Of a stretch of DNA of 64,000 bases, positions 54,235-63,940 are shown one piece after another. Numbering within the stretch: position 1 is the stretch's first letter; the number at the start of each line of letters is the position of its first letter. The stretch is from Ovis canadensis (lineage: Eukaryota; Chordata; Mammalia; Artiodactyla; Bovidae). The notes beneath the pieces were generated by a model, which ran no database searches, was not told the origin of the DNA, and was given only the letters and a program-made list of their open reading frames with translations. The stretch lies in the NCBI RefSeq assembly GCF_042477335.2, contig NC_091247.1:7152501-7216500 (forward strand), written 5' to 3'. Made by a program: the position numbers and the translations under genes.

Positions 54235-55079
54235 ACAGTCTAGACCCAGTGGTCCCTCTTGTCCCTTTCTGCTCCTAAGGGCGCCCAGCCTGGCTCCTTG
54301 ACAACCACTGTGGCGTCACCTCCCTCTTCACTGGTTAACAGGCCTGTTTCACTCCAGAGGCTCCCTCACACCACCCTTCCAGCACCCAGCTCATCCCCTG
54401 TGCCCCTCCTTGGCTGGTATTAGCAAGCCCCGTTTGGGAACATTCCATATTATACAGGTATTTGATATTCCAAATAAAATCTCAGCAACCCCCGTGAACC
54501 ATCTTAACTGCTGAAATGCCCACAGGACTTGAGATTAGCTCCGCAGCACATGTGAAATGAGGGGATTTTGTTTGGGGTTTAGGATTTATACATGTATATT
54601 GTGTGTGGGGATGGGTCCCAAATATGTATTTAAATCAAGTAACTTAATCCACGGGGTTCAAGGCTAAAGCCACCCTAGGAAAATGGTATTTGCATATATT
54701 AATCTCTTGCCAACCACAAGAGAGAATGTGTGGGAGACAGCGGAGCGACCTGGAATTGGAGGAGCCCAGAGAAATCACCAGGTGGCTTCGCTTTCTCTCC
54801 TCACCTGCTCGGTTCCTACCTCACCGCCCCAACCCCGCCCCCCCAACACACACACCCCTGGCTGGACACAGATTCTCCCGGGTAAGGGACCGCTGGCGTC
54901 TACCCTGAATTTCCTAGGGCCTCGTGTTTCTTGCTGAATGAACAAAGAAATGGATGAATGTGTGTGCGGTGAGGATGACGCGCTAAACGAAAACGCGAGT
55001 TTACTGAGGCAGCCCACTTCCTACTCCGTTCAGCAGATACTGAGGAGTCGGAGAGGATATGAAGACGAGCCTGGAGGAG
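54235..55079. other. Unassigned DNA with no supported gene
   Basis: No repeat family recognised. It includes the candidate regulatory block 54560-54740. Confidence 0.4.
54560..54740. promoter_or_regulatory. Candidate conserved regulatory element with octamer
   Basis: AT-rich, repeat-free block with a perfect octamer ATTTGCAT (54688-54695) running into atattaatctc, and aaccacaag (RUNX-type) at 54712. The octamer plus ATATTAA arrangement resembles that at 14280-14296. Inference only. Confidence 0.3.
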
Positions 55080-55380
55080 GTTGTGTGCCGGCTGGGGCTA
55101 AGAGAACCGTGGAGGGGGCTTGAGGACACCTAGTGTCCATTGACCATCGAGGGGCCTCTCTGGGGAGCCAGAGCGGAATCAGCTGATGGGTGACGGATAT
55201 TTGCTCCAGTGGAGGGCACGGGGCAGGCCAAGAAAAGAACTTGGGGTGATTGAGACGGGCTGTGGGGTGAGCCCCATGGCAGGAGCCAGCTCTTGGGACT
55301 CCAAGAGCCTTGGGGCAGTTTGCATTTTATTCCAAGCACACGTGAGAGGCAGCGGTGACAATTTGGGAAAGCAGCCACCT
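55080..55380 (-). mobile_element. L2-like LINE fragment
   Basis: Antisense: cttggggcagtttgcatttt and ttccaagcacacgtgag. Diverged, so the assignment is weak. Confidence 0.4.
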
Positions 55381-55480
55381 TCCTGGAGCAAGGACAGCTA
55401 CTCTTCCTCAGCCAGGTGACACACACCCTTGTGAGCACACACCCTTCCTCTTGCCTAGAGTGCAGCCCATGCCTCCTCCT

Positions 55481-55543
55481 CAACACACACACACACACAC
55501 ACACACTCGTGCGTATGCACACATCCACACACACACACCAACA
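55481..55543. repeat. (CA)n microsatellite, interrupted
   Basis: About 12 CA units at 55483-55506, an interruption, then a shorter CA run. Confidence 0.95.
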
Positions 55544-55854
55544 GTCAAGATAGCCTCAGAGAGAAGGCAGATCCGTGTGGGGACCCACTGATCAGTGATT
55601 TGGCTGACCTTGACCATGGTGCCCTAGGCCAGGTGGAGAGGCTGGTTTCTTTTCTCAGCAGCTCCCAGTGGAGGAGCCAGAGACCAGGCCCTACCTGCAA
55701 AGATGCCCGAGGGCTCCTCGGAGTCCGGTGCTTGCGGCTCCTCTGCGCCAGGGCCCCCAGGGAAAGGCGGCCATGCCCTGTCCCTAATTACCTCCAGCAG
55801 CAGCAGCCACAGTGGTGGCACTTCTGGGGCCTTGTGGTGTCTGAATTAATTAAC
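55544..55854. other. Unassigned DNA with no supported gene
   Basis: No family or exon recognised. Confidence 0.4.
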
Positions 55855-55950
55855 TCCCTCTTGAGAAAAGGTGAAACCGAGGCAGTAACTTGCCTGAAGA
55901 CAGAGCCGATCAAGGGCAGGGCCTGGATTTGAACACCTCCTGGTCTGCCC
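55855..55950 (-). repeat. MIR SINE fragment
   Basis: Antisense: gaaaccgaggcagtaacttg, gggcctggatttgaacacc. Confidence 0.7.
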
Positions 55951-56284
55951 AGCTTATCCCCCTTCTCCAGTCACCCGGCCACCTCCCTGCCATGTCAGGA
56001 GTTTCTGTTCAGCAGATTCTCATTCATTCAAATCCTCCTTAAATCAGAATTCTGGAGAGGAGCAAAGTCTCCTTGGCAGCAAACGTGGAAAGAAGCAGGG
56101 CTTGCAGAATAAAGCATCTGCGTTAGCGAGATCAGTGGGGAAAGGGTTAACCTGGGAAGAAAGGCAGCTCAGAAACTTGACAAGTTCACGCAAGCTCCAC
56201 ACTATAAGTCCACTCAGCAAGCATCTTCACTACAGCGTCTTCCATCCCAGTTCACACCTTGGGGGAGTGGGGGTGCGTAGGCCT
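55951..56284. other. Unassigned DNA with no supported gene
   Basis: No family or exon recognised. Confidence 0.4.
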
Positions 56285-56445
56285 GGCTGGAGGAAGGTTT
56301 GCTCCCCACTGCGTGACCTGGGGCTGATACACCCCCTCTCTGAACCTCACTTTCCCATCGAAAGTGTAACTAATAACGCCTTCCCTGCAGAGCTGCTGTT
56401 AGAGTTGATGTGTATAAAACAGTATGAGGCTTGGTGTTTAGTAAA
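56285..56445 (+). repeat. MIR SINE
   Basis: Sense: cccactgcgtgacctgggg, ctctctgaacctcactttcc, gctgttagagttgatgtg. Confidence 0.75.
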
Positions 56446-56665
56446 GAAAGTGAAGTCGCTCAGTCATATCTGACTCTTTGGGAAGCCCCCGGACTGTAGC
56501 CCATCCCCTGGACTGTAGCCCACCAGGCTTCTCCATCTTTGGGATTCTCCAGGCAAGAATACTGGAGTGGGTTGCCGTTTCCTTCTCCAGGGGATCTTCC
56601 CGACTCAAGAATCAAACCCAGGTCTCCTGCATTGCAGTCAGACGCTTTAACCTCTGAGCCACCAA
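56446..56665 (-). mobile_element. Bov-tA SINE with internal tandem duplication
   Basis: Antisense Bov-tA (gaagtcgctcagtcatatct, gactcaagaatcaaaccc). The segment ggactgtagccca appears twice (56491-56503 and 56510-56522), a duplication of about 18-19 bases not present in the other copies here. Confidence 0.92.
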
Positions 56666-56704
56666 ATCATAGCCATCTTACAAGAGTTAAAAAAGTATCT
56701 CTTG

Positions 56705-56830
56705 GGACTTCCCTGGGGGTCCAGGGGCAAAGACTCTGCCTTCCCAATGCAGAGGGCCTGGGTTTGATCCCTGGTCAGGGACCTAGATCTTACATGCCTC
56801 AACTAACGGTTCGCATGCCACGGGCTCAGG
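56705..56830 (+). mobile_element. Short tRNA-derived SINE
   Basis: Sense: gggacttccctgggggtcca, gggtttgatccctggtca. The tail is lost. Confidence 0.85.
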
Positions 56831-56884
56831 GTGGGGTCCCCTGCACTTGACCTATCGATGGGTATCAGTCTGGCAACAGATTCA

Positions 56885-56965
56885 TGTCCGGTTCTCTGCT
56901 GAGGGCAGGGCACACAGCAGAGGCTGAGACAGATAAGACCCCTGCTGCCACACTCAACCAGCAGC
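56885..56965 (-). mobile_element. L2 LINE fragment
   Basis: Antisense: gctgagacagataagacccc, accagcagctcac. Weak. Confidence 0.4.
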
Positions 56966-57030
56966 TCACCCCCATCATCTGGCTATTGAGCGTGCGTGAC
57001 AAGGGGGCAAAGACAGGAGTGGAACGGAGT

Positions 57031-57206
57031 AGGGTTGCCAGGTTACATACAAAATGCTGAGTTACATTTGAATTTGAGATAAACAACATATTTTCAAAGT
57101 GTAAGTATATCCCATTCAATATTCAGGATATGCTTATACTCGAAAGTTGTTGCTTATCTGAAATTTGTGCTGTACTTTTCCTTTTGTTGCTAAATCTGGC
57201 AGCCCT
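57031..57206. mobile_element. Palindromic DNA-transposon relic
   Basis: The two halves are imperfect inverted copies. Left arm: agggttgccaggtt, tttgaatttgagataaacaa, gtaagtatatcc. Right arm, read backwards: agggctgccagattt, aaatttcagataagcaac, gtataagcatatcc. The centre is near cattcaatattcagg. It is a non-autonomous hairpin element with no coding capacity. I do not assign a family name. Confidence 0.75.
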
Positions 57207-57259
57207 ATAAGGCAGGTCTTTCTGCATTTAGCAGTTACCCAGCCCCTTCAACAGAAGTC

Positions 57260-57560
57260 TCTCTCCTGAATGAACAGACCTGTGGGCCTGGGGATAAACA
57301 GAGGGATGAGAGAAGTATTACTACAAGGGGTGGTCCCGGAGGTTCCTGACAAGGTGACTTTTGAGCTCCGACCTGAAGCTTGGAAAGCAAGAGAAGCGAT
57401 GTTACATTTACGAGGAGGAAGAGGGGTAGGAGAGCTAGGGGTAGGGAAGACGAGGCAGAGAGTCAAAAGCTTTGGAGGAGAAAGCATGGGCTTGGGGTGG
57501 CGGGGTATGGCAGGCTTCATGGAGGAGGCAGAACTGAGCCAGGCCTTGAAGCCTGAGGAT
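57260..57560 (-). mobile_element. L2 LINE fragment
   Basis: Antisense: gacttttgagctccgacctg, gggcttggggtggcgggg region diverged. Moderate support. Confidence 0.5.
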
Positions 57561-58294
57561 GAGGTCCCTGGACAGAGGGGAGGGGTGCTGAGGGACCCAG
57601 TTTGAACGGGGGAGGGTCTCCCCTTCCCGGTAATCCAGGTGGCAGACCCCTGAGGCATGGTGTCCCGCACCTCGCAGCAGTGCTCACAAGGAAATCTGAC
57701 ACACGGGGAAATGCACACATTACAGTGTTGGATGAGGAGTTCCAGTTACAAGACGGACGGCAGCCATGGTGTTTCAGGTGTTGAACTAGACCACCTGACC
57801 AGCGCATCACAGGCGATCAAGAAATGTGGAATCAGCGAAACCATCATCTTCCCACTTGCAAACAAACTCAGGGTAAGTAGCGGTATCTCTAAGGAGTCTT
57901 TCAGTTTTGAGAATATTTTACTGAATGGATGGATGGATGGATGAATCCAATAGATGGAAGTTTAACAGGACTCCATCCAGAAGCCACTGGTCCCAGACTT
58001 GGAAAGTAATGAAACAACAAGCAAAGACAGACCCTGCCTCCTGGTCCCCGACAGGAGCCATGCCTGTTGAACTTGAGATAATTAACGTGTTTGCGGATTC
58101 CTGCTCCCTTCTCAGCCTGCTGGGTCTGCGAAGCCTCCTGCCAAGCACAGCAGGACAGATCAGCTCCACAACCTCCAACGCCCCTGCCCTGTGTTCTCAG
58201 CCCACTGGGCCCGAATGGATATAAAATCCTGGCTTGCCTAGGAGGGTGTGGGGCCAAGGCAGGGAGCTCTGTGGGGAGGCCGTCTGGCACTGAC
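57561..58294. other. Unassigned DNA; short (GGAT)n at 57924-57942
   Basis: No repeat family apart from a short GGAT run. A GT-AAGT donor-like site at 57873 follows an open stretch, but I could not support an exon. Confidence 0.35.
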
Positions 58295-58395
58295 TGGAGG
58301 GCTCACTCACCACCACCCTCCTATGTGTCCTCAGGCAAGTGACTTCACCTCTCAGCCTCAGCGTCCTCTGTGAGGCAGGGATGGATAACCGCGAT
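58295..58395 (+). repeat. MIR SINE fragment
   Basis: Sense: gtcctcaggcaagtgacttc, ctctgtgaggcagggatgg. Confidence 0.65.
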
Positions 58396-58404
58396 GCCGC
58401 CCTT

Positions 58405-58500
58405 CACTGATTCACAAAGGTTCCACGCCTGTTCCATGCCAGGCACCACACCAGGGGTGGAGTTACCAGAAGAAGGTGTTGGGACACCCAGCTCAGGTTC
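58405..58500 (-). mobile_element. L2 LINE 3' end, weak
   Basis: Antisense: tgttccatgccaggcaccac, caggggtggagttacc. Confidence 0.4.
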
Positions 58501-58717
58501 TCACGCAGAAACACCAGAGAATGAACGGAGGCTCAGCCCACTGGATGACCACGTAGGGAGGTCTGGGAGGCACCCCACCCCCAAAGGATGATCTTGGAGG
58601 AGGGGACAAGACAGACCCCTCCCTTACAGGCTGTGGGCAAGGGGGTTCCTGACATCGCACTCCTGCTTCATAAAAGGACCTCCTACCCTAAGATCCCACC
58701 GTCGTGCTTAAAAGCCT

Positions 58718-58919
58718 GTGTGTGCTCAGTCGTGTCCAACTCTTTGCGACCCCATGGACTGTAGCCCACCAGGCTCCTCTATCCGAGGGATTTCCCAGGC
58801 AATACTGGAATGGGTTGTCATTTCCTTCTCCAGGGGATCTTTCTGATCCAGGGATTGAATCTGCGTCTCCTGTATTAGCAGGAGGTTCTTTACCACTTGC
58901 GCCACCAGGGAAAGTGATT
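58718..58919 (-). mobile_element. Bov-tA SINE
   Basis: Antisense: gtgctcagtcgtgtccaact, gatccagggattgaatctgc, gcgccaccagggaaagtg. Flanked by cttaaaag-c/g-ct (58707-58717 and 58920-58930). Confidence 0.93.
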
Positions 58920-58949
58920 CTTAAAAGGCTCCTCTTAATCCTTCCAGGC

Positions 58950-59102
58950 TTTTTTTTTTTTTTTTGAGTAGGGGGCCTGGCAATGACTTTTTAAATTGAA
59001 GTGTAGTAGATGCACTATATAATGTAAGTTACAGGTGTACAGTATAGTGATTCACAGCTTTTAAAGGTTATGCTTCATTTATAGTTACTATAAAATACTG
59101 CG
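58950..59102 (-). mobile_element. L1 3'-end fragment with poly(T)
   Basis: T-run (58950-58966), then ttttaaattgaagtgtagta and ggtgtacagtatagtgattc, an antisense L1 3' end. Confidence 0.75.
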
Positions 59103-60014
59103 ATTCCTCTAGCTTTTTAAGCACTTTGGTATTAATGATAACACATGGGTAAAGTTTATTGAGCAATTACCACGAGTCCACTCCTCCGTGCTTTGAGGGG
59201 TTAGCGTGCTCGGACCACGCAGCGGGATGGGGCAGCGGGGAGGGGAGGAGCCCTGCCGGGGGCGACGTGATGCAGGCAGCAGCAGGCAGAGCTGACCAAG
59301 TGGGACGGCCTGGATGCCCCCTGTGACCTCTCCTAAGGGGAGGAGGGAGACCAGGGCAGGGAGAAGCCCCCAAAGCCCCTCTGCCCATAAGGCCTCAGGC
59401 TTTCCCTCTGCAGGGAAGGGGAAGCTGAGGACCCCAACTCCCACTCTGCTCCCCTCACCGAGGCCCTCCTCAGTGCACCCAACCCAGCAGAGCTCCTCCA
59501 GAGCCCCTCCCGGGACTGATGGGCAGAGGATACACAGGAACAGGACGGGGGTTGGGAGGAGACCCAAACCTCTGCTCTGCAGCCAGGAGCCAGACCTGGG
59601 TGCCCAGCAACCCTCTAGGTCCACCCAGGTGTGCCAGGCCAGTGGCCACCAATGGCTAGCATAGCAACCCCTCCCTCTACACATCGCCACCCCCACCCAA
59701 AGTGTCTTGCTCAATGCCATTGTATGCCCCAGGGGTTGCCATGGTGGGGGTGGGGGGGTGCCTGGTGAGAGGAGACCCCTGCAGAATTGGGTGGTGGCGT
59801 GGACAGCAGATCCCAGGAGGGCGGGGTCCCTGGGTTCCAGGCTTCTCCTTCCAAGGCCCATACACACTCCCAGACTCCTGCGCCCCACTCTGTCCCCGCA
59901 GCCCCTCCCACCCCAGCACACTTCCATTTCTCCAGCCCCTTCCCCATCCAGATGACGAGGACTGGGTGACCGGAATGACCCCACCACCACTAGACCTCTC
60001 ACCCCGAGGTGAAG
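59103..60014. other. Unassigned GC-rich DNA with a 297-codon minus-strand frame
   Basis: The minus-strand frame 59109-60002 is the longest here that is not explained by a repeat. It is Gly/Leu/Trp/Arg-rich, with no domain, signal peptide or repeat pattern I recognise. Long frames overlap it on the plus strand (59702-60274), and its start lies near a MIR. I judge it a GC-driven chance frame. Confidence 0.35.
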
Positions 60015-60115
60015 TCAGGCCCGCACCCCAACTCGCCAGCTGTGTGACCTTGAGCACATCACCAGACCTCTCTGATCAGCTTTCTCGCCTTAAAATAGGA
60101 GTCACGTCAGCCCCA
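60015..60115 (+). repeat. MIR SINE
   Basis: Sense: cagctgtgtgaccttgagca, ccagacctctctgatcag. Confidence 0.8.
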
Positions 60116-60934
60116 ACCTTGCCAGGCTGCTGGAGGAGGGAGGGTCCCCAAAGCTGCGCTCAGCACAGACACAGCACCCAGGGCCCAAACCCCTCCTGGC
60201 CAAATGCAGTACCACCTTTGGGACAACCACAGAGTGAGCGTCAACCAAGTCTCCTGATGAGAGTGAAAGAGTAAAACTCTATCCACAGCTGCTGGTCTTG
60301 GCCCGGTCCTTCAGGTATCACCTTCAGTAGGTCTTAGTCAATCTGAATCATTGTATTATTTGATATTTTTCTTTAAATGAATCAACTATTCTTACCTGTA
60401 AATGTGTCTATCTGGGAACTTTATCTGAATACTGAAGGGGGAAACTAAGACCCCCAACGCCATAAATAGAAGCTAAAAGTAAAGGTGAATTATGACGAAA
60501 AGAAACAGTTGTCAACAGGTTCTATCCAGCTGTCACTGCCTGCCACGGTGTTCTGTTAGAAAGTATTAGAAGGTATAAGCCGCTCTTCCAGGAAACGAAG
60601 GGAGAGGGAAAAAGGGAGTCAGTAGGGATCCTGGAATCACTCCCTCCTATGTCACTGGGGTTGCTCATCAACAGCGGGGAAGACCTGACCAGTGGGGGAC
60701 AGCCCCCCGCCAGCCACTGATCCTGGGGATGGGGCTCCCTGCAAGGGAGGGACCAACCTCATTTATTGCTGAGAGATATGTACTGTCATTACCTCCCTGC
60801 AAGAGACAAGTGAAAGACATTGTGAAAACCACAATCACAGAAAACTAATCAAACTGATCACATGGACCACAGCCTTGTCTAATTCAATGAAACGATGAGT
60901 CATGCCGTGTAGCGCCACCCAGGACAGATGGGTC
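60116..60934. other. Unassigned DNA with no supported gene
   Basis: No repeat family or exon recognised. It is more AT-rich from 60330. Confidence 0.4.
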
Positions 60935-61019
60935 ATGGTGGAGAGTTCTGACAAAACGTGGTCCAATGGAGAAGGGAAAGGCAAACCACTTCAGTATTCT
61001 TGCCTTGAGAACCCCATGA

Positions 61020-61236
61020 AAGTGAAAGTGAGAGTGAAGTCGCTCAGTCCTGTCCGACTCTTTGCGACCCCGTGGACTGTAGCCCACCAGGCTCCTCCGT
61101 CCATGGGATTCTCCAGGCAAGATACTGGAGTGGGTTGCCGTTTCCTTCTCCAGAGGATCTTCCCGACCCAGGGATCGAACCCAGATCTCCCACACTGCGG
61201 GCAGATGCTTTAACCTCTGAGCCACCAGGGACGCCC
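61020..61236 (-). mobile_element. Bov-tA SINE
   Basis: Antisense: gtgaagtcgctcagtcctgt, cccagggatcgaacccagat, ccaccagggacgccc. Flanked by the 14-base perfect duplication tgagaaccccatga (61006-61019 and 61237-61250), inside BovB. Confidence 0.95.
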
Positions 61237-61247
61237 TGAGAACCCCA

Positions 61248-61643
61248 TGATTCATGGACCTAATATTCCAGGTTCCTAGGCAATATTGTCATGGACCTAA
61301 TATTCCAGGTTCCTAGGCAATATTGTGTTTTACAGCATCGGACTTGACTTCCATCACCTGTCACACCCACAACTGAGCGTTGTTTTCCCTTTGACTCTGT
61401 CTCTTCATTCTTTCTGGATTCTAGTTCACGAACAGGATGAAAAGGCAAAAAGATAGGACACTGGAAGATGAACTCCCCAGGTCGGTAGGTGCCCCGTATG
61501 CTACTAGAATCCAGAAAGAATGAAGAGACGGAGTCAAAGGGAAAACAACGCCCAATTGTGGATGTGACAGGTGATGAAAGTCAAGCCCGATGCTGTAAAA
61601 CACAATATTGCCTAGGAACCTGGAATATTAGGTCCATGAATCA
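61248..61643. repeat. 141-base inverted repeat inside BovB
   Basis: Left arm 61248-61425 (178 bases including a 37-base tandem duplication, 61252-61288 and 61289-61325, identical by eye). Right arm 61503-61643 (141 bases). With the duplication removed the arms have equal length and differ at about 6 positions, all transitions. Spacer 77 bases. Both arms contain the same BovB deletion junction (actagaatccagaaag), so one arm was copied from the other. Confidence 0.9.
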
Positions 61644-61824
61644 AGGCAAATTGGAAGTGGTCAAACAGGAGATGGCAAGAGTAGATGTCGACAATTTAGG
61701 AATCAGCCAACGAAAATGGACTGGAATGGGTGAATTTAACTCAGATGACCATTATATCTACTACTGTGGGCAAGAATCCCTTAGAAGAAATGGAGTAATC
61801 CTCATAGTCAACAAAAGAGTCTGA
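61489..61824 (+). pseudogene. BovB endonuclease N-terminal part
   Basis: 111-codon frame. It encodes the 5' leader-derived CCKTQYCLGTWNIRSMNQGK, then the start of the endonuclease (VDNLGISQRKWTGMGEFNSD, YYCGQESLRRNGV) and stops at a TGA (61822-61824) in place of the family codon after NKRV. Endonuclease sequence continues to 61983 (motif QVDAPTSNAEEAEVEH-like) without the metal-site block. Truncated and dead. Confidence 0.88.
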
Positions 61825-61983
61825 AATGCAGTACCTGGGTGCAATCTCAAAAATGACAGAATGATCTCTGTTCGTTTCCAAGGCAAACCATTCAAGATCA
61901 CAGTAATCCAAGTCGATGCCCCAACCAGTAATGCTGAAGAAGCTGAAGTTGAACACTCATATAAAGACCTAAAACTAACACCA

Positions 61984-62050
61984 GGCTCCTCTGCCCATGG
62001 GATTCTCTAGGCAAGAATACTGGAGTGGGTTGCCATTTCCTTCTCCAAGA
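61984..62050 (-). mobile_element. Bov-A fragment fused to BovB
   Basis: Antisense middle of a Bov-tA (aggctcctctgcccatggga to ccatttccttctcc). It has neither head nor tail and abuts the broken end of BovB at 61983. Confidence 0.85.
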
Positions 62051-63046
62051 GGAAGGAGGCCACCCCCCAAATCTTCACAAACTATCCTCTTGATTTCTCA
62101 GTGAAGTAGGTAAGTCAGATGGTAATCACTACATACACTAGCAATTTCCTTTATGAGAATGCAATTCTAAGTCTTAGGAAGGGATATGTGAGTGAAAACG
62201 GGCAGTGGTAACAAAGAGTGAGAAACTCACCCGGGTGCTAGGACAGTCCCTGAATGGTCCTCCACGGGGGAGGCCAAGACGGAAGGAGTACTTCATACAT
62301 GAAAGGGCTGGCAGCTGTCTGTCCCTTCTGTTTCCCCAAAGCAGAGGAGGCAGAGACAGTCCTGTGCACTGGCTGGCAGTGTCGGGGGCCAGGCACGCAG
62401 GCTGGCGGCATATGTCTCAGGTGCCAGTCGATCACCCGGCCCAAGTGTGGGCAGGGAAGCCTCTGTCCATGTGGGTCCCACTGAGTCATGACCCGCTTCT
62501 GAAGCCCACAATGCTCCCTACTCTGACCCCACAACTCACCTGGTTCCCCTCCAGTTCAGAGAGCAACCTGGACACTCTCTGAGATCTGGAAACTTCTGTA
62601 ACCCCCCCGTAAAGTGTTATCAGCTCTGATGGGGAGAACACAGGCGTTCCCAGGCTCCGTCTGGGGAGCGTCTGCCTTAGATCCAAATGGCAGGATGAAT
62701 TCAAAGATGAACAGCCCTTTGCAGCCTAGAATGGTAATTCTGCAAGTGAGGGCCTAGCTGGGGCTGTGGGGAGACCCCCTGGCTTACACGCAGACCCCTC
62801 ACGATAAATGCTCAGTCCCAGGACCCTCACCCCCAGGATCCTCAGAGTCGTCTTCTCTGGTCAGGGAGTAGGCGAGCAGGAGGGCCAGTGGTTGACAAGG
62901 CCAGCCCCCAGGCCTCCCACCCCCACCCCTCGGGTCCCCCTGAGCAACTGCTACCTTGACTCCTCCTAGGTCTTAGCCTGAAAGTCACATCTCAGCAAGT
63001 GAAACAGGCGCGCCCCTCTCAAAAAGACTCCCTAGGGCAGAACTCG
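62051..63046. other. Unassigned DNA with no supported gene
   Basis: About 1 kb with no repeat family or exon recognised. The 125-codon plus frame 62205-62582 has no domain. Confidence 0.4.
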
Positions 63047-63250
63047 GGCTTCCCACGTGGCCTGGTGATAAAGAACCCGCCTGCCAATGCAGGAAACTCA
63101 AGAGACACGGGTTCGATCCCTGGGTCGGAAAGATCTCCTGCAGTAGGAAATGGCACCCCACTCCATGGGAAAATTCCATGGACAGAGGAGCCTAGTGGGG
63201 TACAGTCTTTGGGATCCCAAAGAGTCGGACACTACTGAGCAACTAAGCAC
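63047..63250 (+). mobile_element. Bov-tA SINE, variant with extra bases before the B box
   Basis: Sense: ggcttcccacgtggcctggt, gggttcgatccctgggtc, tail agagtcggacactactgagc. It shares the extra caagagac-type segment with the copy at 38908. Confidence 0.92.
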
Positions 63251-63373
63251 AACACAACAACAGGGCAGAACCCCTTAAAAACAAGGACAACCACCGCGAG
63301 ATACAGACGGCAACCGGAAAGCAGTCCCCTAAAATGTCTAAGTGCTCTGGTGCCAACAAGAAGGAGACAGGGG

Positions 63374-63480
63374 CGGGACCTTCCCGGTGTTAAGACTGCG
63401 CTTCCAATGCAGGGGCACAGGTTCAAACCCTGGTCAGGAAACTAACATCCCACATGCCTAGCAGATTGGCCAAAAAAGGA
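63374..63480 (+). mobile_element. Short tRNA-derived SINE
   Basis: Sense: gggaccttcccggtgttaag, caggttcaaaccctggtcag, A-rich end. Several head bases are deleted. Confidence 0.82.
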
Positions 63481-63504
63481 AAAAAGGAGATGGAAGAGGG
63501 TGAT

Positions 63505-63731
63505 GGGTAGAGCAGGGGCTTTAGTGCTACCTGGACCTGGGTTCAAATCTCAGCTGCATCCAAGCCAGCTGTGTGATTCTAGGCAACTGGTTTCCCTTCT
63601 CGGAGCTTCGGTTTTCTCCTCTGCAGTTAAGATAGTAGCACTGACCCAACACAGGCTTTCTGTAGATTCCCAGACATTTGTATGGAAAGCGCACAATGCC
63701 TGGGATATGTCTAATAGATAACATTGGCTTG
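63505..63731 (+). repeat. MIR SINE
   Basis: Sense: gagcaggggctttagtgcta, gggttcaaatctcagctgca, gccagctgtgtgattctagg, 3' part gcacaatgcctgggatatgt. Confidence 0.85.
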
Positions 63732-63940
63732 CTGCTGAGTAGCTTCAGTCGTGTCCAGCTCTTTCCGATCCCATGGACTGTAGCCCACCAGGCTCCTCTG
63801 TCCATGGATTTTTCCCAGCAAGAATACTGGAGTGAGTTGCCCTTTCCTTCTTCAGGGGATCTTCCCAACCCAGGGATGGAACCTGCATCTCCTGCGTTGC
63901 AGGAGGATGTTTTACCACTGAGCCACTGGGAAAGGCCCAG
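63732..63940 (-). mobile_element. Bov-tA SINE
   Basis: Antisense: agcttcagtcgtgtccagct, cccagggatggaacctgc, ccactgagccactggg. It cuts the 3' end of the MIR; the gcaattattattattg sequence after it may be the MIR remainder. Confidence 0.92.

Larger units (their letters stand above)
60935..61983 (+). mobile_element. BovB LINE 5' end, rearranged
   Basis: Sense BovB from near its 5' end (gacaaaacgtggtccaatgg at 60951) through part of the endonuclease, ending abruptly at aaactaacacc (61983). A Bov-tA SINE (61020-61236) interrupts it. Directly after it, a 178-base inverted block (61248-61425) is a reverse copy of 61503-61643 with an internal 37-base duplication. No 3' half of BovB follows. Confidence 0.9.

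Noticed and set aside
57646-57872. Possible internal exon (cag before 57646, GT-AAGT at 57873)
   Set aside because: The acceptor has a poor pyrimidine tract, the frame has no recognisable protein, and part of the surrounding sequence is L2-like.
59109-60002. 297-codon minus-strand open frame
   Set aside because: No domain or compositional pattern of a real protein. It lies in GC-rich DNA with long frames on the other strand, with no splice signals or conserved motif. A chance frame is more likely.
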